64,000 bases of DNA. Source: DASPKM01 sp963817075. GTDB lineage: Bacteria; Bacteroidota; Bacteroidia; Chitinophagales; Chitinophagaceae. This document shows positions 15,699 to 24,604 of this stretch, in pieces. Each line of letters opens with the position of its first letter. Within the stretch, counting starts at the first letter, position 1. A program made the position numbers and the translations under genes. The stretch lies in NCBI GenBank assembly GCA_963817075.1, contig CAWFMT010000002.1:186001-250000 (forward strand), given 5' to 3'. The notes beneath the pieces were generated by a model, which saw only the letters and a program-made list of their open reading frames with translations, was not told where the DNA came from and ran no database searches.

Positions 15699-17156
15699 TT
15701 ACATAATAGTAATCTTCCAAATGCACCTATACCCATAATCCGAAACATAGATCAATCCAGGACTAATCACAGTCACGCCTCCAACCTGGTCCATCTTAAT
15801 TGCACGTGCTGCGGTTTCATATGCATCAGCACCAGGTGCTAATAATCCGCCCGGCAAAACATAGCTTCCATCTGTTGGAACTGAAGCAGGGCAAGCGCAG
15901 AATGTTGGAGTTAAAAAATGTCCTACTCCAGCCAATGTTATAACCCTCTGATCCATTCCTATTCTCCGGAGAGCACCATTGGTTCCATCTGCAACGTACA
16001 GGAAGTTGCCAAAGAATTTGAGTGATTTTGGATATGAGAATTGGGCTGCAGCTCCAACCCCATCATTTAGTCCTTCGAAAGAATTTTTTCCAGCAAATCT
16101 CGTAGCAAGTCCTGTTGGAGTAATCTTTGTAATTCCCTGGAAAAATCCAGAAGCACCACTTGTATAATAAAGATCATTTGAAGGAGAAATTGTAACACCT
16201 GTGGGAAGTGCAATTGGATCCATGCTGGATGGTTCCTCGATACGAGTCCCGGTAGCAACAGAAGTAACACCCAATGGAGTAACCCTTCGTATTTGTGAAG
16301 CAAATGAACCGGTACCAAATCTTTCACCTACATAAATATTTCCAGCCGCATCCAATGTAAGTCCCTGACCTTTTTCATTGGTTGTAAAATCATCTACTGA
16401 CTGGGTTCCAAACCTGAAACTTGCAGCTGTCCCTGTTCCATCTGTATTACCAGCAGTGCCGCTACCAGCAAGAACTGTAACAGTGGAAGGAGTAGTAAGG
16501 TTAAATGATTTTATCTGCTGACTTGTTGCATCTGCAACATAGACTAATCCGGTTGTTTGATTGATCCCAATTCCGACAAGTCGACCGAATTGACCGGCAG
16601 CGCCTGCAAATACAGAAGTTATTCCTGCAGGATCTATCTTAATGATTACATCATTTGTTGCACGTTGATCAATGACATATAAATTACCTGCCGCATCATG
16701 CGTCATCTCTGCAGGCTTTGTAAAAGTGCCATCATGTGCGCCTTCGGTATACCCGGCAAATTCAATTCCTGTTACTGTAGGCTGGTATAATAATCTTTCA
16801 ATCCATCTGCGATTCACTAATTGCCATGTAATGGAGATGGTTAATTTTCTGAGTTCAGGATAATTCATGATCGGAACTGCCACAATGATAAAATCGCCCT
16901 GCGCACCAATGAGCTGAGCTATTTTATTATCGAACATCACTTTTCCGCCCTGCATGAATTGCTGGCTGAATTGTGCGAAGCCTGGAGCACTCAATTGAAT
17001 GATCATCCCGGAATGAACTTCGTCCACTGGTTTTCCATTCTGATCGGTAATAGTTAGTGGATCTTTATCGGTAGGAGGCTTGTTCCAGGGGAAAGGAATT
17101 TTTTCACAAGAGGAAATAAGAATAGATGCAAAGACAAGGATGAATAGATTACGCAT
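15699..17156 (-). CDS. NHL-repeat (beta-propeller) lipoprotein
   Basis: A 485-residue surface-type lipoprotein. The start at 17156 gives a clear lipobox (FASILISSCEK); a longer frame upstream has no signal. An N-terminal IPT/TIG-like beta domain (about 30-140) is followed by repeated NHL/SMP-30 blades: DAAGNLYVIDQ, LVGIGINQTTGLVYVADA, DAAGNIYVGERFG, SPSNDLYYTSG, KFFGNFLYVADG, and a closing GLIYVSDYGYRCIWKI. Propellers of this type bind ligands or act as lactonases; neither can be chosen here. Many Bacteroidota encode such TIG-NHL lipoproteins. It is single-gene and flanked by spacer repeats. Confidence 0.85.
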   Translation of the reverse strand: MRNLFILVFASILISSCEKIPFPWNKPPTDKDPLTITDQNGKPVDEVHSGMIIQLSAPGFAQFSQQFMQGGKVMFDNKIAQLIGAQGDFIIVAVPIMNYPELRKLTISITWQLVNRRWIERLLYQPTVTGIEFAGYTEGAHDGTFTKPAEMTHDAAGNLYVIDQRATNDVIIKIDPAGITSVFAGAAGQFGRLVGIGINQTTGLVYVADATSQQIKSFNLTTPSTVTVLAGSGTAGNTDGTGTAASFRFGTQSVDDFTTNEKGQGLTLDAAGNIYVGERFGTGSFASQIRRVTPLGVTSVATGTRIEEPSSMDPIALPTGVTISPSNDLYYTSGASGFFQGITKITPTGLATRFAGKNSFEGLNDGVGAAAQFSYPKSLKFFGNFLYVADGTNGALRRIGMDQRVITLAGVGHFLTPTFCACPASVPTDGSYVLPGGLLAPGADAYETAARAIKMDQVGGVTVISPGLIYVSDYGYRCIWKITIM

Positions 17157-17284
17157 AAGAAAATTTTGGTGGTAAATAATACTAATTGGGTTCAGAGCCT
17201 TGCTTGATTGAATGTAAGACAATATGGTTGATTGGCAATTTAACCGCAGGGTTTTTGAAACTTTCAACTGAGTAGGAGTAAAAA

Positions 17285-17468
17285 AACACATAGTCACATA
17301 GTTTAGCATCTTTCATCTTGGGAATAAACACATAGTCACATAGGAAACATGCTTCTATGTGACTATGATTTCTATGTGCCTATGTGTTTTATATTTTCCT
17401 CATTGGAAAGAAAAACACATACTTTATTCCTTGCGTGCCCCGGCGCCTTTGCGCCTTCGCGGTTAAAT
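17285..17468. repeat. CACATAGT hairpin followed by GCGGTTAA half-element
   Basis: AACACATAGTCACATAG occurs twice (about 17286 and 17329). The second copy is followed after a short loop by CTATGTGACTATG and CTATGTGCCTATGTGTTT, making a long hairpin. A CCTTGCG..GCGCCTTCGCGGTTAAAT stretch (17430-17468) belongs to the ACCGC family and abuts the ThuA-like gene. Confidence 0.75.
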
Positions 17469-17482
17469 CTTATCTTTTTTCA

Positions 17483-18313
17483 ATGAATGTCCGTTCAAGT
17501 TTGCTATTCATCCTTTTTAGCTTTGTATTTTTTCATTCGACCTTCATTTATGGTCAGGATAAGAAGCCGACGCACAATGTAATCGCCTTTTATACCGCCC
17601 GACAGGATGCAGCTCACATCAGTTTTGTAGGTGAAGCCAATTCATGGTTTGCAGAGCAGGCTAAAAATCACCGATTCAGATATACTGCAACCAATGAATG
17701 GTGGAAATTAAATCCAGACACGCTCAAAAATTACCAGCTTGTAATCTTCCTGGATACAAGACCAGATACACCTCAACATCGGGAAGCATTTCGTGAGTAT
17801 ATGGAAGCAGGTGGTTCATGGATGGGATTTCATTTTGCAGGATTCGCACTTACGCCCTCAGCCTACCCTCAAAATTGGGATTGGTATCATAATAATTTTA
17901 TTGGAGCAGGAGAATATAAGAGCAACACATGGCGACCAACATCAGCAATACTTCGATTAGAAAATAAAAAACATCCTGCGAACAAAAAACTTCCTTCAAA
18001 ATTTACTTCAGCAGCAAGTGAATGGTACCGTTGGAAAAACGACCTCAGGGCAAGGAATGACATCAAGGTCCTACTCACAATTGACTCCTCAAGTTTTCCA
18101 TTGGGCACAGGTCCAAAACAGCATGAAATCTGGCACAGTGGCGATTATCCCGTGGCCTGGACTAACACCCGTTACAAGATGATCTATATGAACATGGGAC
18201 ATAATGATATGGACTATGAAAACAAAACCAACAAGCAATTATCATCCACCTTCAGCAGTAAATCGCAAAATCAGTTTATAATTAATGGGGTGTTGTGGTT
18301 GTTGGGGAAGTAG
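17483..18313 (+). CDS. Exported ThuA-domain protein (trehalose-utilisation-like)
   Basis: A 276-residue protein with a signal peptide (MNVRSSLLFILFSFVFFHSTFIYG) and a class I glutamine-amidotransferase-like ThuA fold: VIAFYTARQDAAHISF, LVIFLDTRPD, GGSWMGFHFAG, and a late GPKQHEIWHSGDYPVAWTN and YMNMGHND. ThuA proteins are associated with sugar oxidation/reduction pathways and occur widely in Bacteroidota glycan loci. The classical Cys nucleophile of the amidotransferase fold is replaced (GFHFAG), as usual in ThuA. The ATG at 17483 is chosen over an upstream start that lies in repeat sequence. Substrate unknown. Confidence 0.85.
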   Translation: MNVRSSLLFILFSFVFFHSTFIYGQDKKPTHNVIAFYTARQDAAHISFVGEANSWFAEQAKNHRFRYTATNEWWKLNPDTLKNYQLVIFLDTRPDTPQHREAFREYMEAGGSWMGFHFAGFALTPSAYPQNWDWYHNNFIGAGEYKSNTWRPTSAILRLENKKHPANKKLPSKFTSAASEWYRWKNDLRARNDIKVLLTIDSSSFPLGTGPKQHEIWHSGDYPVAWTNTRYKMIYMNMGHNDMDYENKTNKQLSSTFSSKSQNQFIINGVLWLLGK

Positions 18314-18319
18314 TGAAGA

Positions 18320-18392
18320 AAGTAGTCAGAATATGAGGAGGGAAGAAGTTAAGAAGAAAGCGAATTTTTCTTTCCGACATCCGACTTCCGCT
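18320..18392. repeat. GAAGTT/GACATCCGACTTCC imperfect inverted repeat
   Basis: GTAGTCAGAATATGAGG and GAAGAAGTTAAGAAGAAAG, then TTTCTTTCCGACATCCGACTTCC. The arms are related to the GAAGTC family and lie between convergent genes. Confidence 0.6.
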
Positions 18393-18399
18393 CCGCTCT

Positions 18400-18804
18400 T
18401 CACTCTACTCTCACGTAGCTCACCGTATAGTCAGCTGAAATGTAGTTCAGCAGCTGATAAAATTTCAAACTGAATTCTTCTCCTTCCTTTACCCAGGCAA
18501 AACTGGTTATGGTCCTGAACTCGCCGCTTCCTCCAGAATAATCTTTATAAACAAGCTTTCCGTTCTCGTATTTGTATTCTGTATTAGCCACTGATGGCCA
18601 GTTCGGTCCAGGTGACCCAGAGCAATCAAAACTCAATATGTCTACACCATTAATGTTTTTGAAATGAAGAGTTTGAGCGGGTCCCACTCCAGTTGAACCC
18701 TTAATGATCCATTTTCCATTAAAAGCATCCTCCCTTTCCGGGCATTCTCTAGTGCAAGCGGAGAGAATTACAGAGAATAATAGAGGGTAGAAAATACGAG
18801 ACAT
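18400..18804 (-). CDS. Small lipoprotein, lipocalin-like size, unknown
   Basis: A 134-residue product with a lipoprotein signal ending FSVILSACTRE. The mature part is short and beta-rich: NGKWIIKGSTG at the start resembles the opening strand of lipocalin-like Bacteroidota lipoproteins, and two further Cys residues (REC, FDC) may pair. No enzyme motif. It is separated from its neighbours by GAAGTC repeats on both sides. Confidence 0.7.
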   Translation of the reverse strand: MSRIFYPLLFSVILSACTRECPEREDAFNGKWIIKGSTGVGPAQTLHFKNINGVDILSFDCSGSPGPNWPSVANTEYKYENGKLVYKDYSGGSGEFRTITSFAWVKEGEEFSLKFYQLLNYISADYTVSYVRVE

Positions 18805-18854
18805 GCTTTATTCTTTCTGACAACAAAATCATTTGAAACGTTGCACGACTGGAA

Positions 18855-18972
18855 CGAAGTCCGAAGTCGGAAGTCTGAAAGAAATTGAATCTAGATTTGC
18901 TTCCTTCTAACTTCTATAACTACTGACCACTGACATCTGACTTCCGACATCTGACTTCGGGCTTCCGTCTTC
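18855..18972. repeat. Long GAAGTC / GACTTCC inverted tract
   Basis: GAACGAAGTCCGAAGTCGGAAG on the left is mirrored by ACATCTGACTTCCGACATC and TGACTTCGGGCTTCC on the right, across about 118 bp. It is the largest member of the family in the window and lies just beyond the stop of the catalase-like gene. Confidence 0.75.
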
Positions 18973-18974
18973 AA

Positions 18975-20030
18975 TCAACCTTCCGTTCTGGCCTTCACAC
19001 TCTCTACATACACTCCTTTCCTCGCCCTGTTCATATTCCCGATAGGTTCCAGGTCGTCGCTGTTTACATTCCAGGGGTTGAATGCGATCGATTCAAAGAA
19101 GCCATCGTCCTCCTGGAGTTCCTGTCTTGGGATTTGTAATTCTCCTATCGTAATAAATTCTGAATGCCAGGGCTTCCTTGCATCTTCCAAAGGAGTTAAT
19201 TTTTCATCAATATAAGGCTGTAGCTGGAATTGAAAACTAATGTCATTTGTGGACAATCTTTTTCTTAATTCGGATTTCAGGTCCTGTGTTGGTATATCTA
19301 TTATTTCTGATTTTGAAATATTAGGAAGAAGCCTGTATTTGTAAGCATATTCACTAATACGTATTGGCGCACGACTCCAAAAAGTTTCTGTGGCCAAACT
19401 TTCAACTGGAACTTTCATTTGGGAACTCAGTGTCTTGAGTATCCTCAATGCTGAACCAATCCCAACTTGTGCAGACAGTGATACCAACCCTGTTAAAATG
19501 CCATCTATCTTTTTTATTTTTTTTCTGGATTGCAAAAAACCGCGACCTGAACCCTTGAACCAATTATCGATCCGTTGAAGAATTCCAGGCTTTGAAAATG
19601 CAAACGAAGTAGCCATCGCCTCAACCGCATTCTTAGCATGATGTTTTTCTGCATTGGTCATCAGAAAATCCTGATCCTTTCCATCCTTCGATCTAATCCT
19701 TATTGCAATGCCGCGCAGATCAGGTTCTGCATCGTTCTTTCGAATCAGCCCAATTGCATTGGAAAATCTAACTATTGTTGGATAGACTGCTGAAGGTTGA
19801 AGAAATCCATTTTGAATCTCCACCGGAATATCTGCAGAAACGATAAAATTTGCATCGCGAATACCAGCAAGCATTTTTGCGTGTTGCGGACGATGACGCT
19901 CACCCCCGTTTTGTGGAACCAGATTCCTGACCTGCGCTTTCACCTGGTCAAGCATCTTTGCAATTTTCTTTTCTTCAGATTCCTTAGTGCCTCCTAAATA
20001 CCGAATGGCGGATTTCCAGTTGGGGTTCAA
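18975..20030 (-). CDS. Catalase-related haem protein (hydroperoxide-processing candidate)
   Basis: A 351-residue protein, shorter than true catalases (about 480+), of the catalase-like superfamily that includes allene oxide synthases and y4iL-type proteins. Visible features are a probable distal His in RPQHAKMLAG, VRFSNAIG..DLRGIAIRI, FLMTNAEKHHAKN, SEFITIGELQIP, and the C-terminal NMNRARKGVY, whose R-x-x-x-Y supplies the proximal haem Tyr. It begins with a TTG at 20030 in TTTGAAAA repeat sequence; an internal ATG at 19955 is possible. It follows the alpha-dioxygenase-type gene at 128 bases. Conversion of fatty-acid hydroperoxides is inferred from that pairing, not shown. Confidence 0.8.
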   Translation of the reverse strand: MNPNWKSAIRYLGGTKESEEKKIAKMLDQVKAQVRNLVPQNGGERHRPQHAKMLAGIRDANFIVSADIPVEIQNGFLQPSAVYPTIVRFSNAIGLIRKNDAEPDLRGIAIRIRSKDGKDQDFLMTNAEKHHAKNAVEAMATSFAFSKPGILQRIDNWFKGSGRGFLQSRKKIKKIDGILTGLVSLSAQVGIGSALRILKTLSSQMKVPVESLATETFWSRAPIRISEYAYKYRLLPNISKSEIIDIPTQDLKSELRKRLSTNDISFQFQLQPYIDEKLTPLEDARKPWHSEFITIGELQIPRQELQEDDGFFESIAFNPWNVNSDDLEPIGNMNRARKGVYVESVKARTEG

Positions 20031-20157
20031 TTTGAAAATTTGAGAATTTGAAAATTTGAAAATGAATTCCTGGATATCCTAGCGGAGCTTAGCGCCCTCG
20101 CGTCCTGGCGGTTAAACTCGAAACCCTAAACTCGAAACCCTAAACTCGAAACTCGGA
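20030..20157. repeat. Mosaic: TTTGAAAA + GCGGTTAA + ACTCGAAACCCTAA tracts
   Basis: Three families are joined: AATTTGAAAATTTGA units (20030-20063), a GAGCTTAGCG..GGCGGTTAAA half-element (20079-20115), and a double AACTCGAAACCCTAA word (20114-20157). The mosaic separates the catalase-like gene from the dioxygenase gene. Confidence 0.75.
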
Positions 20158-20158
20158 C

Positions 20159-22525
20159 CTAGTATGCATCGCTTTTCCAGGGATTCTTCTTCACCATTGC
20201 ATCCCATTCACGCAATGGATGCCTTGAAGGATCAAGTTTTTCATCCTCATCCCATGGTTCAAAAGCATTTCTAATATTGCCAAGTCCAGTTTTTTCAAGT
20301 TCTGGATAATGACGAAGGATCACTGATTTGAGATCTGCCTTATCGATCCACTCCAGTCCTTCTTTGGTGTAATATTCTTCAGTGTAGCATTCGGTGTAAA
20401 ATCTATCAGACTGCAATCGCCTCGTTGCATTCAGAATAAAGATCTGGAACATGGTTTCACCAAATCCGAAACCATTTGGGCGATGGCCTTCTGCCAAAGT
20501 TCCTATCATCAGATCCAATGACTCAACAGCTCCTTCTTCATTGCCATAAACATCCTTCAGTTCCTGAACAACGGAAGCATCCTCTGTAATGTCTTCGAAT
20601 TTTGTGATCGGTTTCAATCCTAATTGTCTGCGAAACTCATTGTATCGGGGCACCCCTCTTTCTCTTGCCCTTAAAATATCCACTGCGCCCAGGTCAAAAA
20701 CAGGATTGAAAGGAATACTCAATTCCTGCATGAATTTTGGAAAATTATTCAATACCAGCTGACCAGGATGTTGGTTTCCAAATGAATAAAACAGATCAGC
20801 AAAAGAAACTTTGTTGGAAAGTTTTGCCGAAGCAGATTGGCGGGTTTCCACGAGTGGTACCCTGGTTACTTTCTCTTTATTATCCCTTTGTCTAATCTCT
20901 AATGCTTCAGGAAGTAGGGAATGTAATCTGTATACCTCTACAAATTCCTGTGACAAAGCAAAAGGAGAATGATGTTTATTGATTGGATTTCCAACAACAC
21001 CTCCTAACTCTGGGTTTTTAATATTTATGTCTGCGACCGTCTTCCGGTCATGTCCTTTTCTGAGGAGATGCGTTAAGATCCCAAACCAGTTCGCATTTAG
21101 TGCAACATCAAGGCATTTGTTCGCAAGAATTGCAGGCGTCCATTCAACAGAATGAATTTTTGCAGTAATCGCGGCATTGATAAGTCTTGCTACATTGAAT
21201 AATTTATTGTCATCCCATTCAGGATAATGTTTCTTAAGGTGGTCGCAGATTGCATTATGCTCTCGGGTAAAAAGGGTATGAAGCATGGAAAGTCCGATCC
21301 ACCAGTTTCTTACAAATCCAGTTTGCTCGATCCCGTTTTTGTCAAGTGGAAGCGTGCCATCTTCATTTACTTTCAGTTTGCCATCAATTCCTGATCTGAG
21401 ACGATTGACAGTTTCCTGATTGCTACCATAGATCTGCGAACCATCCCACCAATGCGTGACCTCATTTATAAAAGTCACAGGGGTTTCTTCCTGGCCGATA
21501 ATTCTTGTTGGATCTGGCTGTGACTTTGGAACAAACATTTTTGTCTGCCAGAATTTTTTCCTTGCAGGATCATCTTCTTTGAAAGGAACTTCAATGAGGT
21601 CGTCAAGTCTGCTCTCGCCATGATTTACCCAATCGTGATTTTCAAACTGGATCCATGATGCAGCAAGCAGGTTAAGAAATGGAACCTCCTTGATCGGTCC
21701 TTTTCGCGTTAATAGTTTGCGGCTTATTTCCCTGGGATTTGGGGTAAGTAATTTTTCTCCCGATTCTGGATTTACAGCTTCCAGTGCAATATTCCTTGAG
21801 AAACGAGTGCCTGCCGCGCCTTCCTTCGGGTCTGAAAGATTATTCCAGCTTCCATCAGCAGTCCGGTAATATTTTGCTCCTTCAGGGGGCACCTGGCCTT
21901 CTTCCTGGAAACCAACTAATTTGCCAGCCGGGTATGTAGATTTGAGATTATGCTTATTCAATTTCTCACGCATATAGGCAAGCGTTAGTATGCCAAACAT
22001 GAGTGGACGTCTGTACCAGTTAGTCCAGATATTGTCCCTGTATCCAACCAGCCTTCCCCAGATTATGGTAGTGATAGCTAGTATCCCTGAAGAAAAGCTC
22101 CCTATTGCATTTCCAAATACCCGACGAATTGTTTTGCCTAAGCTGGAAGCAGGTTTTGGAACAGCAGGAGTTAGGGGTAGAGAACCTTCCGGAACTATGG
22201 GTTTGGATAAGAGCTGTTCACGACTGAAATAATAGGGTTCTGGTATGGGAACATGAATTTCCGAATGAACGTTTGCTTTTGATTGCTGCAACAATTCCTG
22301 CCATTCATTATTTCCCGGCTCCATTTCAACAGCTTTCTGAAACGCACTTGCCGCTAGCGAATATTGCTCACTATGGAAGTAAGCAAGACCCAACATAACA
22401 AGTTCATTTGCGGTAGTTGAACTTTTGTCTCCATTATTCAGGGTGACAATGGCGTCTACAAACTTTTGCTGTTCAATTAGTGAACCTGCTTCAGATATTT
22501 CCGGGGACGTTGATGACTGTTTCAC
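20159..22525 (-). CDS. Alpha-dioxygenase/cyclooxygenase-type haem peroxidase with N-terminal TPR
   Basis: A 788-residue protein. Residues 1-90 form a TPR-like helical pair (ANELVMLGLAYFHSEQYSLAASAFQKAVEMEPGN); residues about 130-200 are a hydrophobic membrane-binding segment; the rest is an animal-haem-peroxidase domain closest in layout to plant alpha-dioxygenases. Key features: WIQFENHDW (distal His), THWWDGSQIYG, LFTREHN, and VYRLHSLLPE, whose Tyr-x-x-His matches the catalytic Tyr and proximal His of alpha-DOX/COX. It probably adds O2 to a fatty acid to form a hydroperoxide. GTG start at 22525. The catalase-related gene downstream could rearrange the product. TPR fusion to this enzyme is unusual. 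Confidence 0.85.
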   Translation of the reverse strand: MKQSSTSPEISEAGSLIEQQKFVDAIVTLNNGDKSSTTANELVMLGLAYFHSEQYSLAASAFQKAVEMEPGNNEWQELLQQSKANVHSEIHVPIPEPYYFSREQLLSKPIVPEGSLPLTPAVPKPASSLGKTIRRVFGNAIGSFSSGILAITTIIWGRLVGYRDNIWTNWYRRPLMFGILTLAYMREKLNKHNLKSTYPAGKLVGFQEEGQVPPEGAKYYRTADGSWNNLSDPKEGAAGTRFSRNIALEAVNPESGEKLLTPNPREISRKLLTRKGPIKEVPFLNLLAASWIQFENHDWVNHGESRLDDLIEVPFKEDDPARKKFWQTKMFVPKSQPDPTRIIGQEETPVTFINEVTHWWDGSQIYGSNQETVNRLRSGIDGKLKVNEDGTLPLDKNGIEQTGFVRNWWIGLSMLHTLFTREHNAICDHLKKHYPEWDDNKLFNVARLINAAITAKIHSVEWTPAILANKCLDVALNANWFGILTHLLRKGHDRKTVADINIKNPELGGVVGNPINKHHSPFALSQEFVEVYRLHSLLPEALEIRQRDNKEKVTRVPLVETRQSASAKLSNKVSFADLFYSFGNQHPGQLVLNNFPKFMQELSIPFNPVFDLGAVDILRARERGVPRYNEFRRQLGLKPITKFEDITEDASVVQELKDVYGNEEGAVESLDLMIGTLAEGHRPNGFGFGETMFQIFILNATRRLQSDRFYTECYTEEYYTKEGLEWIDKADLKSVILRHYPELEKTGLGNIRNAFEPWDEDEKLDPSRHPLREWDAMVKKNPWKSDAY

Positions 22526-22887
22526 GGCATAAGTTTTAAAAATTGGATTAGGGTCTATGAGTTTGGTCGTTTAAAGGATACGAATTGATAATTAGCTAAG
22601 CCATCCTATTTTAAATATAGTAATTTGACCAGAATTGATTTTCTCCCTTTCAGCATTTTAAGTGATTCTGATCAATATTTCTATCTTGAAGCTGATTGTT
22701 AAGACACACTCAAAGTTCTTTTTACCCTCTTTGCCCGATAATACTTAATATTATGTACTGACTACATTTCCTGATTTTTTGAACTAAATTGGTCAATCAT
22801 TTACCCCCCTCTGAATTCAAGCTGAGCGCACCTTTTCCTTACTGTCCTAGTTCATTTTATATTATTGTTTATTCTAAAAAACCCCTT
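22526..22887. other. Divergent promoter region of the caspase cluster
   Basis: A spacer between the dioxygenase gene and the eight-gene plus-strand cluster. It is AT-rich, holds no phrase repeats, no tRNA and no convincing ORF, and must carry both divergent promoters. A weak TTG start at 22789 could extend the next gene by 33 residues but would spoil its membrane anchor. Confidence 0.5.
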
Positions 22888-24600
22888 ATGAGCATTCAAA
22901 CAAGCTTGAAGAATAAGAAGAATCTGTTACCGATAATTCTTGTTCTGGCAGGAGTGATCCTGGTGGCTTACAAACCTCTTTTCTCAAAATTGTCCCCAGC
23001 TAGTTTAGAGCTGAAGATTCAACACCAGCCAGTAATTATGCCGGCTGTCTATAAGGTGTATTCTAACGACAATGCACTGGATGGAAAATATAGTCTTTTC
23101 AAAATGCTGGTCACCAATAACAGTAGTAACACAGCCAGGAACGTTGAGGTTACTTACCAGATTCCAAACTATGTGGAATGGAAGTCGGTGGCCAAATTCC
23201 CCGTTATACTACCTGGTCAGTCCGTGGTGGTGAACTGTTATCCATCATTGAATGAGAAAATTGTCGAAAAGACCACTTCTTCTAAAGAACAGGTTAATAT
23301 CAAGGTGAGTGGTGGTAATATAGACGAGGAAGAACAAAGCTTCGCAATCGATATTAAGGGCAGGAATGAATTCATGTATACCTGTATTCCAGCTGATGAG
23401 ATCCGGACTGCTGGTGAATATTTTGACAACATGGCCCTTCTGAGTTGCTATGTCACACCTGAAGATCCAATCGTTAAGTATTTCACACAACAGATCCAGC
23501 AAAAAGTTTTGAAGGGAGAAGCAGCAGCAGTGGAGAATAAAGAACAGGAAGGTGTCCGCTTCATGACAGGGATCTATTATGCAACCTTGCTAAGTCGCAT
23601 GGTTTATAGTGGTACAAGCGGAGTACCCGCCAAAATAGATGATGTTTCCTCAATAATACAGAGCATTCGGTTGCCAAGAGAAGTTATCACTGGTAAAACC
23701 GGATTATGTATTGAGCTCTCTTTATTATATGCAAGTATTATGATGAATGCGGGCATGGACCCCATTGTTTATCTCATCCCTGGCCATGCATATCCAGGAT
23801 TCAAGATGAATGGACAGTATTATGCAATTGAATCAACAGGAATTGGTGGTGAAGGAATGGGAGGCAGTATGACTACTGAAAAAGCATACCAGGCAGGTAT
23901 GAAAAATCTGAATGAATTTTTCCAGCACCTTTCTACTGGCGATGACAGATATAGGATCGTTGATATTAGAGATTGCATCAGCAAAGGAGCTGTTGCAATG
24001 GAATTAAAAGATGATCCATTCCTTCGTCAAAAAGTTGACGAGATAGCAAAATCATTTGAGCCAGGAAACACCAATGTAGCCGTTAACACCAATAACCTTG
24101 GTGGTGGTGGAGGCGGCGGTGGCGGCGGCGGTGGAGGAAATGAAGGTGGCGGCGGCGGCGGTGGTGGTGGAAGCACCCCATCTGGATATAACCTGTATGA
24201 AGGAAACGTATCCTTTGCTTATCCTTCATCCTGGAGAGTTCAGGGAAGAAATAGTACCAGCATGCCTCAGATCAGGCATTTGGTTACAAACAGCAACAGT
24301 TCTGCCTGGGTAGAAGTCTATCAGTTTAGCGGTATTAATCAACCGGTCCAGGCTATCTATGCCATTCAGCAACACGTTGCTCAATATGGTGCAACCATAC
24401 AATTCAATGAATCAGGGCAAACAAATTCAGGTTATCAGATCTTCAGTGGCCAGACTTATTATAATGGCGGGGTGATAAACTGGGTAGGAGGCTTGAAGGC
24501 AACAGGTAATGGTGTAGTTGGTATCACCATCGGTGCCCTTTCAACAACAGGCACAAAGTACCAGGCTACTGCAACTAAAATTCTAAGCTCATTAAGATAA
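22888..24600 (+). CDS. Membrane-anchored transglutaminase-like protein with polyglycine linker
   Basis: A 570-residue protein, first in the cluster. A lysine-rich tail and one membrane helix (about residues 12-29) anchor it with the bulk outside. A beta domain follows (35-170), then a transglutaminase-like core with Cys274 (KTGLCIELSLLYASIMMNAGM), His300 (IPGHAYPGF) and Glu315 (YYAIEST) in the Cys-His-Asp/Glu order. A Gly-rich linker (about 404-430) leads to a small C-terminal beta domain (YEGNVSFAYPSSWRV.., PsbP/DUF1795-like). It may be a peptidase or cross-linker. ATG at 22888 is chosen because it starts the anchor. It ends four bases before the next gene. Confidence 0.82.
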   Translation: MSIQTSLKNKKNLLPIILVLAGVILVAYKPLFSKLSPASLELKIQHQPVIMPAVYKVYSNDNALDGKYSLFKMLVTNNSSNTARNVEVTYQIPNYVEWKSVAKFPVILPGQSVVVNCYPSLNEKIVEKTTSSKEQVNIKVSGGNIDEEEQSFAIDIKGRNEFMYTCIPADEIRTAGEYFDNMALLSCYVTPEDPIVKYFTQQIQQKVLKGEAAAVENKEQEGVRFMTGIYYATLLSRMVYSGTSGVPAKIDDVSSIIQSIRLPREVITGKTGLCIELSLLYASIMMNAGMDPIVYLIPGHAYPGFKMNGQYYAIESTGIGGEGMGGSMTTEKAYQAGMKNLNEFFQHLSTGDDRYRIVDIRDCISKGAVAMELKDDPFLRQKVDEIAKSFEPGNTNVAVNTNNLGGGGGGGGGGGGGNEGGGGGGGGGSTPSGYNLYEGNVSFAYPSSWRVQGRNSTSMPQIRHLVTNSNSSAWVEVYQFSGINQPVQAIYAIQQHVAQYGATIQFNESGQTNSGYQIFSGQTYYNGGVINWVGGLKATGNGVVGITIGALSTTGTKYQATATKILSSLR

Positions 24601-24604
24601 TTTT

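Noticed and set aside
22789..22887. Longer start for the transglutaminase-like gene
   Set aside because: It uses a TTG and would bury the membrane anchor 45 residues inside the protein.
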